Positions 1 through 5,836 of a stretch of DNA of 5,836 bases are shown piece after piece. Location: the NCBI GenBank assembly GCA_030691295.1, contig JAUYEQ010000454.1, positions 1-5,836 of the forward strand. The letters run 5' to 3'. Origin of the DNA: Bacteroidota bacterium. Lineage in GTDB: Bacteria; Bacteroidota; Bacteroidia; Bacteroidales; Prolixibacteraceae. Each line of letters starts with the position of its first letter. The stretch's first letter is position 1. The notes below the pieces were generated by a model. The model made no database searches. It was given only the letters and a program-made list of their open reading frames with translations, and was not told the origin of the DNA. A program made the translations under genes and the position numbers.

Positions 1-48
1 AATCCATAAATATAATTTTCCTTGTACTGTATTTCTTCTCACTTTAAT

Positions 49-1803
49 TTATTTATCAATGTAGCGTCCCTGTTTGATCTTTTCATTTAAAAATTCTGAA
101 ACTTCGCCTTTATCAAGGGCATTTTTCCATTGCTCAATGGCCTTTTCCTTTTCGCCCAGCATGTACAGAATATCGCCGTAATGTTCAACAATCACCCCGT
201 TTTTATCGCCTCCGTTTTTGATGGCTGTTTCCATGTAAAACTTCGCGAGTATATATTCCTTGCGCATAAACAAAACCCAGGCATAGGTATCGAGATAAGT
301 CGGATTCAACGGATTGGCCTTGACCGCTTTTCCGCTTAATTGCTCCGCTTTCTCGAGGTTTTCGTTTCGCAGCGAAAGATAATAGGCATAGTTGTTCATT
401 GCCAGCCAGTTCTCAGGATCGAGGCTGATTACGGCATCAAATGCTTTGAACGCCTCCTCTACCCTATCCAGTTTATAATTGGCTTCGGCCTTGTACAAAT
501 CAAACTGAATTCTCAGCGGTTTATTATCCAGAAGGTATGTTTCGCCTTCTTTCAGAATATCAATTGCCTCTTCATACTTATTGAGTTGCAGACAGGCCAC
601 CGCTTTCAAAGCGTACAAAACCGGCTGACTGGGAAATAATTCGATGGCTTGCGCCGCATCTTTATAAATGCTGTTGAAATCGAGCAAATCGTTGCTGATC
701 ATGATCATTCGTTCCCAAATCAGGTAATTGTCTTTTTGCGTTTCAAGCACTTTCCGAAGTTGTTCGCGTGCTTCTGCAAGTTGGCCTTTTCTGATCAGGT
801 ATTCGGCATAAACCGTATAAACACGGTAATCATCGCCGTTGGTTTTTACCAGATTGTCAACCAGTTCGGTCACCTGAGCTTCCGTAAAAAAAGGATCTTC
901 CTGATCGGCGGTCATCATCAGGTAATACTGTATTTTGGTTTCAACTTCAATTGATTTGTGCATAAAAGCTTTGCGGGCATATTCCCAGGCTTTTTCCTTG
1001 TCGTCCTTTTGCTGGTAAAACGAGGTCAGCGAAAAAAGCACAAATCCGTTGTCAGGATCAATTTCCAAAACTTTCAGGTAGTTTTTAAGTGCGTTGGCTT
1101 CATCTTTTTCCGAGAGGTAATAATCGGCCATCAAACCGTAGTAACGGGTTTCTGTCGGATTAAAATCAATCAGTTTCTGAAGTTCTGCCTGAGCTTCTTT
1201 TTTCTTTCCGGCAGCCAGGTATATCTGATGCTTTTCAACCGAAATCTGATCGGTTATACCAACTTTTTTCTCCAGTTGGTTGTAGGCATCAATGGCTTCA
1301 TTAAACTTTTCGGCTGATGAAAGCAGGGCAGCATTCATGTACAGATATTCAAGGTTTTCAGGTTCAATCGCCTGAAGCTGCTGATAAAGATCTGCCGCTT
1401 TTTTATACTGTTTCCCCTGTTGATAAATCTGGGCAAGCAATATTTTGTACCACTTGTTTTCAGGGCTCAAACCGATCGCTTTTTCGAGCAAAAGAGAAGA
1501 GCTGGTTTGATCTCCGCTGGCGCTGTGAATTTTGGCCAGTTCGAACATGGCCGAAGACGAGTTGGGATTGATTTGAAGGCACTTTGAAAACAGCGTAACG
1601 GCAGCCTGCTGGTTACCAATCATTTTTTGCTTCAATCCTTCGATAAAAGTATATTCAAATTCATTTTTGTTTTCGTCCGAAATTGCAGGTTCCTCTGCCT
1701 CAATTTTATCCTGAACGGGCGATTTAACTTCTTTTTTAGCTGTTCCGCAAGCGGAAACCAGCATCGAAACAACTGCAAAATATGCTATAAACTTGTTCTT
1801 CAT
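49..1803 (-). CDS. TPR-repeat lipoprotein, probably outer-membrane associated
   Basis: This 584-residue protein is built almost entirely of tetratricopeptide repeats, which are helical pairs that bind other proteins. No catalytic domain is visible. It starts with a lipoprotein signal: basic MKNK, a hydrophobic stretch at residues 5-18, and lipobox VSAC with the lipidated cysteine at C19. The +2 residue is glycine and no acidic run follows, so a periplasm-facing lipoprotein is more likely than a surface-exposed one. Residues 20-48 are an acidic linker. TPR-like units with the usual A/Y/L pattern and 'P-x-N' turns run from about 50-285 and 325-566 (for example INPNS near 78-82, IDPDN near 248-252, LDPEN near 461-465). 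The stretch at about 286-325 is degenerate. The start lies 5 nt after the dut stop, so the two are probably co-transcribed. From family knowledge, a TPR lipoprotein next to dut is common in Bacteroidota. A role as an envelope assembly scaffold is inference only. Confidence 0.9.
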   Translation of the reverse strand: MKNKFIAYFAVVSMLVSACGTAKKEVKSPVQDKIEAEEPAISDENKNEFEYTFIEGLKQKMIGNQQAAVTLFSKCLQINPNSSSAMFELAKIHSASGDQTSSSLLLEKAIGLSPENKWYKILLAQIYQQGKQYKKAADLYQQLQAIEPENLEYLYMNAALLSSAEKFNEAIDAYNQLEKKVGITDQISVEKHQIYLAAGKKKEAQAELQKLIDFNPTETRYYGLMADYYLSEKDEANALKNYLKVLEIDPDNGFVLFSLTSFYQQKDDKEKAWEYARKAFMHKSIEVETKIQYYLMMTADQEDPFFTEAQVTELVDNLVKTNGDDYRVYTVYAEYLIRKGQLAEAREQLRKVLETQKDNYLIWERMIMISNDLLDFNSIYKDAAQAIELFPSQPVLYALKAVACLQLNKYEEAIDILKEGETYLLDNKPLRIQFDLYKAEANYKLDRVEEAFKAFDAVISLDPENWLAMNNYAYYLSLRNENLEKAEQLSGKAVKANPLNPTYLDTYAWVLFMRKEYILAKFYMETAIKNGGDKNGVIVEHYGDILYMLGEKEKAIEQWKNALDKGEVSEFLNEKIKQGRYIDK

Positions 1804-1808
1804 CCTCT

Positions 1809-2264
1809 TTATTTTTTCCCGGTATGTCCAAAACCACCGGCACCACGTATTGTTTCTTCCAATATTTCAACCGATTCCCAGCCGATGTGTTCATGTTTGG
1901 CAATTACCATCTGGCAAATGCGCTCGCCATGCTGAATTACAAATTCTTCATTCGATAAATTAATCAGGATAATACCCACTTCGCCACGGTAATCAGCGTC
2001 GATTGTTCCGGGCGAATTCAGCACCGTAATTCCTTTTTTCAATGCCAATCCGCTTCTTGGGCGAATCTGCGCTTCGTATGAAACAGGCAATTCGATAAAC
2101 AGACCTGTTGGAACAAGCACTCTTTCGAGTGGTTTTAACACCACCGGTTCAGCCAGATTGGCGCGAAGATCCATACCTGCTGAATGAATTGTACTGTATT
2201 CAGGCAACGGATTATTGGATTGGTTGACAATTTTAACGATCATTTTATTCGGATTCCGGTTCAT
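1809..2264 (-). CDS. dut: deoxyuridine 5'-triphosphate nucleotidohydrolase (dUTPase)
   Basis: This enzyme hydrolyses dUTP to dUMP and pyrophosphate, keeping uracil out of DNA and supplying dUMP for thymidylate synthesis. It acts in the cytoplasm as a homotrimer. All five trimeric dUTPase motifs are present in order: AGMDLRA (29-35), RPRSGLA (68-74), [16 protein letters not shown] (83-98, with the likely catalytic Asp at D89), ERICQMVIA (114-122) and the C-terminal lid [12 protein letters not shown] (140-151). The listed start gives 151 residues. A second ATG at 2241-2243 (Met8) would give 144 residues starting [11 protein letters not shown], which matches the usual beginning of the family better and may be the true start. 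Neither has a Shine-Dalgarno sequence; both are preceded by A-rich DNA. It lies 80 nt after hemW, with a candidate promoter in the gap, and 5 nt before the TPR gene. Confidence 0.97.
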   Translation of the reverse strand: MNRNPNKMIVKIVNQSNNPLPEYSTIHSAGMDLRANLAEPVVLKPLERVLVPTGLFIELPVSYEAQIRPRSGLALKKGITVLNSPGTIDADYRGEVGIILINLSNEEFVIQHGERICQMVIAKHEHIGWESVEILEETIRGAGGFGHTGKK

Positions 2265-2284
2265 TCAATCAATTATTTTTTTGA

Positions 2285-2319
2285 AGGCGCTAAGATATGG
2301 ATTTATAACTTGACTAAAA
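2285..2319 (-). promoter_or_regulatory. candidate Bacteroidota-type promoter for dut
   Basis: On the minus strand, TATCTTAG at 2297-2290 differs at one position from the Bacteroidota -7 consensus TAnnTTTG. A TTTT at 2319-2316 lies 18 nt upstream, where a -33 TTTG-like element would be expected; another TTTG lies a little further upstream (25-nt spacer). Transcription would start just downstream, leaving a leader of roughly 20 nt before the dut ATG. This would allow dut and the TPR gene to be expressed apart from hemW. The -33 match is weak, so this is a candidate only. Confidence 0.35.
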
Positions 2320-2344
2320 CACCAAAACAGGCAATTAACAATAT

Positions 2345-3481
2345 TTAGCAGGATTCAACTACCATGAAATCAGCCATGATTTTATCTGAAATAAACAATC
2401 CTTCAGGACTTATACTGGTCGTTCCTGAATTGCAGGTAAGCTGTCCTGACTGTAAATATTTTGCTTTCATTTTCAGGAAATGGTTAAAATATTCCAACGA
2501 AAATGTAGCCTGAATGTATTCTTCGGAAATGCCCCAAACGGTGCGTAAACCGGTAATGATAAAATCATTGTAACGATCCTGTTCGGTCAGAATTTCGGTT
2601 TCAAAATAGTGTTGATTGTTCTCCAGTCCTTCCAGATATTTGGAAATGGAGGACACATTCCAGCGACGGCTTGCAAGGTCGTACGAATGAGCCGACGGAC
2701 CAATTCCGAGGTATTTGCGGCTTTTCCAATAGGATGAATTGTGCTGCGAATACAGCCCTGGCTTGCAGAAATTCGAAATCTCGTAATGCTCGAATCCGGC
2801 TTCTTTCAGTATTTTAACAAGCATTTCAAATTGCTGAAGGCTAAGTTCATCGGGCAACTCCCGCAATATTCCTTTTTTGAGCTGCTCGTAAAAAACAGTT
2901 CCTTCATGGTAAGTAAGATTGTAAGCCGAAACGTGTTGCACATCCAGTTCAACGGCAATTCGCACGTTGCGCTCCCATTCTTCAATCGTTTGCTTGGGCA
3001 AACCGTAAATCAAATCGATGCTGATATTCGAAAAACCAGCCGTTTTTGCCCATTTTACCGATTGAACTGCCTGCATAACTCCATGTCGGCGGTTCATCAG
3101 TTTCAAATCGGCTTCAGAAAAAGACTGCACTCCCATGCTGAGCCGGTTGAAACCGATTTGTTTCAAGGCTGAAAGTATTGCCTGGCTCAGATCGTCTGGA
3201 TTTGCTTCGAGTGTAATTTCGGCATTTTCAGCAACCTGATAATTTTGGTTAATGATGTTTAAAAGGTCTTTCAACTCATCAATCAACAAAACAGAAGGAG
3301 TTCCGCCCCCAAAATAAATGGTATTTATTTCTTCGGAAACCAACTCCGGAGCCCTGCATTGCAGCTCTTTTTTTAACCCTTCCAATAACCTGGCTTTCTG
3401 GCTTAAATCGGTCGATTTGAAGAAATCACAATAATGACAACGCTTTCTGCAAAAAGGGATATGAATATAGATTCCGGCCAT
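2345..3481 (-). CDS. hemW: HemW-type radical SAM heme chaperone
   Basis: This 378-residue protein is a radical S-adenosylmethionine protein of the HemN/HemW group. HemW binds heme and is thought to deliver it to target proteins such as respiratory enzymes; it is often mislabelled as oxygen-independent coproporphyrinogen III oxidase. The [4Fe-4S] motif is HIPFCRKRCHYCDF, with C11, C15 and C18 as ligands. SAM-binding and core motifs follow: GGGTPS (58-63), LEANP (91-95), RLSMGVQS (113-120), YGLPKQT (159-165) and HYEISNF (232-238). HNSSYW at 247-252 fits the HNxxYW heme-binding motif that marks HemW. The fourth cysteine of true HemN (CxxxCxxCxC) is replaced by F20, which argues against coproporphyrinogen dehydrogenase activity. 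Length is normal for HemW. The gene begins 83 nt after the Rrf2 gene, behind a repeat-rich leader, and ends 80 nt before dut. No Shine-Dalgarno is visible; ATCTTTCCAC precedes the ATG. Confidence 0.94.
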   Translation of the reverse strand: MAGIYIHIPFCRKRCHYCDFFKSTDLSQKARLLEGLKKELQCRAPELVSEEINTIYFGGGTPSVLLIDELKDLLNIINQNYQVAENAEITLEANPDDLSQAILSALKQIGFNRLSMGVQSFSEADLKLMNRRHGVMQAVQSVKWAKTAGFSNISIDLIYGLPKQTIEEWERNVRIAVELDVQHVSAYNLTYHEGTVFYEQLKKGILRELPDELSLQQFEMLVKILKEAGFEHYEISNFCKPGLYSQHNSSYWKSRKYLGIGPSAHSYDLASRRWNVSSISKYLEGLENNQHYFETEILTEQDRYNDFIITGLRTVWGISEEYIQATFSLEYFNHFLKMKAKYLQSGQLTCNSGTTSISPEGLFISDKIMADFMVVESC

Positions 3482-3491
3482 GTGGAAAGAT

Positions 3492-3565
3492 GATTAACGA
3501 TTAACAATTTTTCGATTAACGATTAACGATGTAAAAAACAAATCTGAAATCGTTAATCGTTAATC
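3492..3565. repeat. cluster of six GATTAAC heptamers, direct and inverted
   Basis: The heptamer GATTAAC occurs on the plus strand at 3492-3498, 3499-3505, 3514-3520 and 3521-3527, and its complement GTTAATC at 3552-3558 and 3559-3565. The outermost pairs form 14-bp terminal inverted repeats of a 74-bp unit (3492-3505 against 3552-3565). The inner pair extends to a perfect 17-bp inverted repeat. Because each 7-mer contains TAA when read on either strand, and 7 is not a multiple of 3, the cluster puts stop codons in all six frames. The final base of the cluster is the last base of the Rrf2 stop codon. No obvious target-site duplication flanks it. I cannot tell whether it is dispersed elsewhere in the genome. 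Confidence 0.92.
3514..3565 (-). other. predicted 17-bp mRNA hairpin between the Rrf2 gene and hemW
   Basis: In the leftward transcript, GATTAACGATTAACGAT (3565-3549) can pair perfectly with ATCGTTAATCGTTAATC (3530-3514) across an 18-nt loop at 3548-3531. The stem is AU-rich (5 G/C pairs of 17). It begins at the last base of the Rrf2 stop codon. The sequence after it is GAAAAATT, not a U tract, so it is not a classical intrinsic terminator. It may shield the 3' end of the upstream mRNA, weaken read-through into hemW, or mark a dispersed repeat. The pairing potential is seen directly; any function is inferred. Confidence 0.55.
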
Positions 3566-4008
3566 TAAAGCTTGATAAGGTCTTCCAATCCGTCCATATC
3601 GTTCACAATTTGTTCGATGGAAGTTTCTTTATAAAACTCAAACAATTGAGCGCGAATCGGACCAAAACGGCCATGAACGGGGCATGGTTTTTCATTTTCG
3701 GCATGAATGGAACAAGCCTGCATACCAATCAGGCAATTTTTAAAGAAATCTTCGCCATCAACAACCCTGACAATATCGTAGAGTGATATTTCACTGGTTT
3801 TTCTTGCAAGCCCAAAACCACCGTTGGGTCCTTTTGTTGAAACTAAAATCTTCTGTTTAACGAGATTCTGCAAAATTTTCCCAAGAAAAGGAGTTGGAAT
3901 TAATAAATCAGCTGAAATTTTCTTGATCCCGATTTTGGTTCCATCTTCAGAATATTTTCCCAGATAAATGAGCGCTCTTACAGCATATTTACAAGTATTT
4001 GATAGCAT
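3565..4008 (-). CDS. Rrf2-family transcriptional regulator, probable Fe-S sensor
   Basis: This 147-residue protein is a DNA-binding repressor or activator of the Rrf2 family (IscR, NsrR, RsrR, CymR). The N-terminus MLSNTCKYAVRALIYLG is the family start, followed by a winged helix-turn-helix (about 1-80) with recognition region TPFLGKILQNLVK (39-51) and wing KGPNGGFGLAR (59-69). The cluster-binding loop keeps C92, C99 and C109, then H112. The final C-x2-H spacing is the same as in IscR (C104/H107), although the gaps between cysteines are longer. This points to a cluster-bound, redox- or Fe-S-responsive form, not a cysteine-free CymR type. The particular cluster and signal cannot be read from sequence. 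The ATG lies 4 nt after the lutB-like gene, so the two are probably translationally coupled, and the regulator may control its own operon. The stop codon abuts the heptamer repeat. Confidence 0.93.
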   Translation of the reverse strand: MLSNTCKYAVRALIYLGKYSEDGTKIGIKKISADLLIPTPFLGKILQNLVKQKILVSTKGPNGGFGLARKTSEISLYDIVRVVDGEDFFKNCLIGMQACSIHAENEKPCPVHGRFGPIRAQLFEFYKETSIEQIVNDMDGLEDLIKL

Positions 4009-4012
4009 ATAT

Positions 4013-5383
4013 TTATTTTTTATTGGTCCATTGTTTACTAAACGACTGATCTGCCAATTTCGGAAGTTGTTTATTATCCCCCAGAGTCTTAGCTCCTAAC
4101 AACGCAAACGCATTTTTTGTTTTTCCGCCCAACAAATCTAACCGGTTTCGTTGTGAAAAAGCAAATTCATAAGCCTTCATTCCCTGGTTCCATATAAAAC
4201 CGCCAGCTCCTGCCCTCACCGCATCTCGCCGGTTAATGAGCAACATGTGGTGCAGCGGAATTTTTACCGGACAAACTTCGGTGCATTTTCCGCAGACCGA
4301 ACAGGCCGAACTCAGGTGATTGTATTCTTTCAATCCTTTGAAAAATGGCGTTATGACCGAACCGATTGGCCCGCTGTAAGTGGCATCGTAAGTGTATCCG
4401 CCAACATTTTTATAAATCGGGCAGGCATTCAGGCAGGCTCCGCAGCGAATGCATTTCAAGGCTTCGTATTGATCGTCGTTTTCAAACAATGCCGTACGCT
4501 TGTTGTCCAAAAGTATCACAATCATCTTTTCCGGTCCATCTGATTCCCCTGACTTTTTAGGACCAGTAATTAGTGAATTATAAACCGATATTTGCTGTCC
4601 GGTTCCGTGTGCGGCAAGGATCGGCCACATCAAACCCAGGTCTTTCATGCGTGGAATTACTTTTTCAATTCCGGCAATCACAATGTGTATTTTAGGAAAC
4701 GACACTGTCATCAACGCATTTCCCTCATTTTCTGTTAAGCAAATTCCACCGACATCGGCCACCAGAAAGTTTGCGCCGGTAATTCCCACATCGGCCAATG
4801 TAAACTTTTCGCGTAGCTTTTTCCTGACAAAATCTGTCAGGTATTCAGGAGAACTGCCTTCGGGGGTATTAAATTTTTCAGTAAAAAGTTCAGCGATATC
4901 CTGACGCGATTTATGCATACACGGAGTTACGATGTGATATGGTTTTTCGCCTGCTAGCTGAACAATGTATTCGCCCAAATCAGTTTCAAGCGATTCAACC
5001 CCAATTTCTTCCAGATGTTCGTTCAATTCAATTTCCTCGGTAGTCATCGACTTGCTTTTTACCACCGTTTTCGAATTGTTTTCGATCAGTATTTTCTTAA
5101 TCGCTTCAATGGCTTCACCCTCATCTTCGGCCCAAATTACAGAAGCGCCATTGGCCGTGATATTTTTTTCAAACTCGAGCAAATAGTCATGCAAATTATT
5201 AACGGCCAATGATTTTACATACGAAGCACGTGATTTTGCCATATCAAGGTTTGAATAACGATTCATACCACGATCAACTGCCACATCGTATTTTGAAATG
5301 TTAAACTTTATTGTTTTCCGATGTTTCAGATCGAAGGCAACCTCTTCAGACTTTTGCAGGAATATTTCCTTTTGTTTTGACAT
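4013..5383 (-). CDS. lutB: LutB/LldF-family iron-sulfur protein (LUD domain plus two ferredoxin-type clusters)
   Basis: In LutABC systems this subunit takes part in oxidising L-lactate to pyruvate and passing electrons onward through its Fe-S clusters. The 456-residue length is slightly under the usual 470-480. The N-terminal LUD domain spans about 65-290, with signature segments KSKSMTTEEIELNEHLE (109-125) and ITGANFLVADVGGICLTENE (201-220). Cluster one is CIRCGACLNAC (C311, C314, C317, C321) followed by PIYKNVGG. Cluster two is CSVCGKCTEVC (C361, C364, C367, C371) followed by PVKIPL. The C-terminal SFSKQW near 447-452 resembles the FRxW-type tail of the family. No signal peptide or membrane span is seen, so it is cytoplasmic. 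It starts 2 nt after rpiB and ends 4 nt before the Rrf2 gene. LutA and LutC are absent from the window, so use of lactate is family-based inference; another 2-hydroxyacid or redox role is possible. The start is preceded by CTGTTAAAA, with no Shine-Dalgarno. Confidence 0.92.
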   Translation of the reverse strand: MSKQKEIFLQKSEEVAFDLKHRKTIKFNISKYDVAVDRGMNRYSNLDMAKSRASYVKSLAVNNLHDYLLEFEKNITANGASVIWAEDEGEAIEAIKKILIENNSKTVVKSKSMTTEEIELNEHLEEIGVESLETDLGEYIVQLAGEKPYHIVTPCMHKSRQDIAELFTEKFNTPEGSSPEYLTDFVRKKLREKFTLADVGITGANFLVADVGGICLTENEGNALMTVSFPKIHIVIAGIEKVIPRMKDLGLMWPILAAHGTGQQISVYNSLITGPKKSGESDGPEKMIVILLDNKRTALFENDDQYEALKCIRCGACLNACPIYKNVGGYTYDATYSGPIGSVITPFFKGLKEYNHLSSACSVCGKCTEVCPVKIPLHHMLLINRRDAVRAGAGGFIWNQGMKAYEFAFSQRNRLDLLGGKTKNAFALLGAKTLGDNKQLPKLADQSFSKQWTNKK

Positions 5384-5385
5384 TT

Positions 5386-5823
5386 TTAACAGGGTATCTT
5401 GTTGATTCTGTCGATATGACGCCCACCTTCAAAAGCAGTGGACAGAAAAATCTTCACAATTTCAATGCCTTGTTCATCAGTAATATATCGGGCCGGAAGC
5501 GCACAAATATTGGCATCGTTGTGTAATCGGGCCAACATGGCAATTTCGGGCATCCAGCAAATTGCCGAACGTATTCCCTGGTGTTTATTGGCTGTCATGT
5601 TAATTCCGTTTCCGCTGCCGCACAAAGTAATTCCCAAATCGAATTCTCCGTGACTCACCGCTTCGGCCAAGGGATGGGCATAATCAGGATAATCGCTGCT
5701 TTCTGCTGAAAATGCACCAAAATCCTTGAATTCTATTCCTTGTTCCTGAAGGTATTTCAGCACGGTTTGTTTTCTTTCAAATCCGGCATGATCACTTGCT
5801 ATTCCAATTTTAATTTTTGCCAT
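5386..5823 (-). CDS. rpiB: ribose-5-phosphate isomerase B
   Basis: This enzyme interconverts ribulose-5-phosphate and ribose-5-phosphate in the non-oxidative pentose phosphate pathway, in the cytoplasm, usually as a dimer. The 145-residue length is normal. Motifs of the RpiB/LacAB fold are complete: GIASDHAGF (7-15, with D11 and H12), SSDYPDYA (42-49), the anion-hole and catalytic segment TLCGSGNGI (66-74, with catalytic-type C68), the ring-opening histidine in LHNDAN (100-105, H101), and the phosphate-binding arginines in GGRHIDRI (133-140, R135 and R139). The cysteine at 68 places it in the E. coli-like Cys class, unlike the mycobacterial type that uses a glutamate elsewhere. The ATG is preceded by CAATAAAAT. 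Only 13 nt upstream are present, so its promoter, or a further upstream operon gene, lies outside the window. Two nucleotides separate it from the lutB-like gene. Confidence 0.97.
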   Translation of the reverse strand: MAKIKIGIASDHAGFERKQTVLKYLQEQGIEFKDFGAFSAESSDYPDYAHPLAEAVSHGEFDLGITLCGSGNGINMTANKHQGIRSAICWMPEIAMLARLHNDANICALPARYITDEQGIEIVKIFLSTAFEGGRHIDRINKIPC

Positions 5824-5836
5824 ATTTTATTGAATA

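Noticed and set aside
1804..1808. AGAGG before the TPR start as a Shine-Dalgarno
   Set aside because: It touches the ATG with zero spacing, so it cannot position a ribosome in the usual way.
130..1935. Several plus-strand open frames of 69-119 codons opposite the TPR and dut genes
   Set aside because: They lie antisense to strongly supported genes, show no domain or motif, and have compositions typical of shadow frames (rich in F, I, R and Q).
2741..3172. A 143-codon plus-strand open frame inside hemW
   Set aside because: It is fully antisense to conserved radical SAM motifs of hemW and carries no recognisable family signature.
3492..3565. Possible CRISPR array
   Set aside because: The units are 7 nt, occur in both orientations, and the gaps of 8 and about 24 nt are not regular spacers. 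No cas gene is present.
3514..3565. Classical intrinsic terminator after the Rrf2 gene
   Set aside because: The stem is AU-rich and is followed on the transcript by GAAAAATT, not a run of U. The only U run is in the loop.
3492..3565. Mobile MITE with target-site duplication
   Set aside because: The 14-bp inverted ends are suggestive, but the flanks (AT on the left, TA on the right) show no convincing duplication and a second copy cannot be seen in this window.
4247..5653. Plus-strand open frames opposite lutB and rpiB
   Set aside because: They overlap one another and the conserved Fe-S and isomerase motifs on the other strand, so they are shadows.

Overview
The window is a compact, ordinary-looking stretch of bacterial chromosome in which all six genes lie on the minus strand and are read right to left: rpiB, a lutB-like iron-sulfur protein gene, an Rrf2-family regulator, hemW, dut, and a TPR lipoprotein gene. 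It most likely comes from the phylum Bacteroidota, perhaps a Marinilabiliales/Prolixibacteraceae-type organism. The evidence is moderately AT-rich DNA, start codons preceded by A-rich sequence and not by Shine-Dalgarno motifs, a TATCTTAG element resembling the Bacteroidota -7 box upstream of dut, and a dut-TPR lipoprotein pairing that I recall as typical of that phylum. The family or order is only a guess.

The right-hand part (about 3565-5823) looks like one transcription unit. rpiB is followed after 2 nt by the lutB-like gene, and that gene is followed after 4 nt by the Rrf2 regulator. RpiB interconverts ribulose-5-phosphate and ribose-5-phosphate. The LutB-like protein belongs to the lactate-oxidation iron-sulfur family, but no lutA or lutC lies in the window. 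The Rrf2 protein keeps a Cys/Cys/Cys/His set suited to holding an Fe-S cluster, so it is a plausible redox or Fe-S sensor for this operon.

An 83-nt gap between the Rrf2 gene and hemW holds the one striking non-coding structure. It has six copies of the 7-mer GATTAAC, four in one orientation and two in the other. They form a perfect 17-bp inverted repeat plus a third, competing arm just before the hemW start.

The left-hand part carries hemW (radical-SAM heme chaperone), then an 80-nt gap with a candidate promoter, then dut (dUTPase) and, 5 nt later, a large TPR lipoprotein. The last 48 bases run toward a gene outside the window.

I found no mobile element genes, RNA genes, CRISPR array, defence system or clearly novel gene. 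Every gene belongs to a recognisable family. The heptamer repeat between the Rrf2 gene and hemW, and the isolated lutB-Rrf2 pairing, are the parts most worth a second look.
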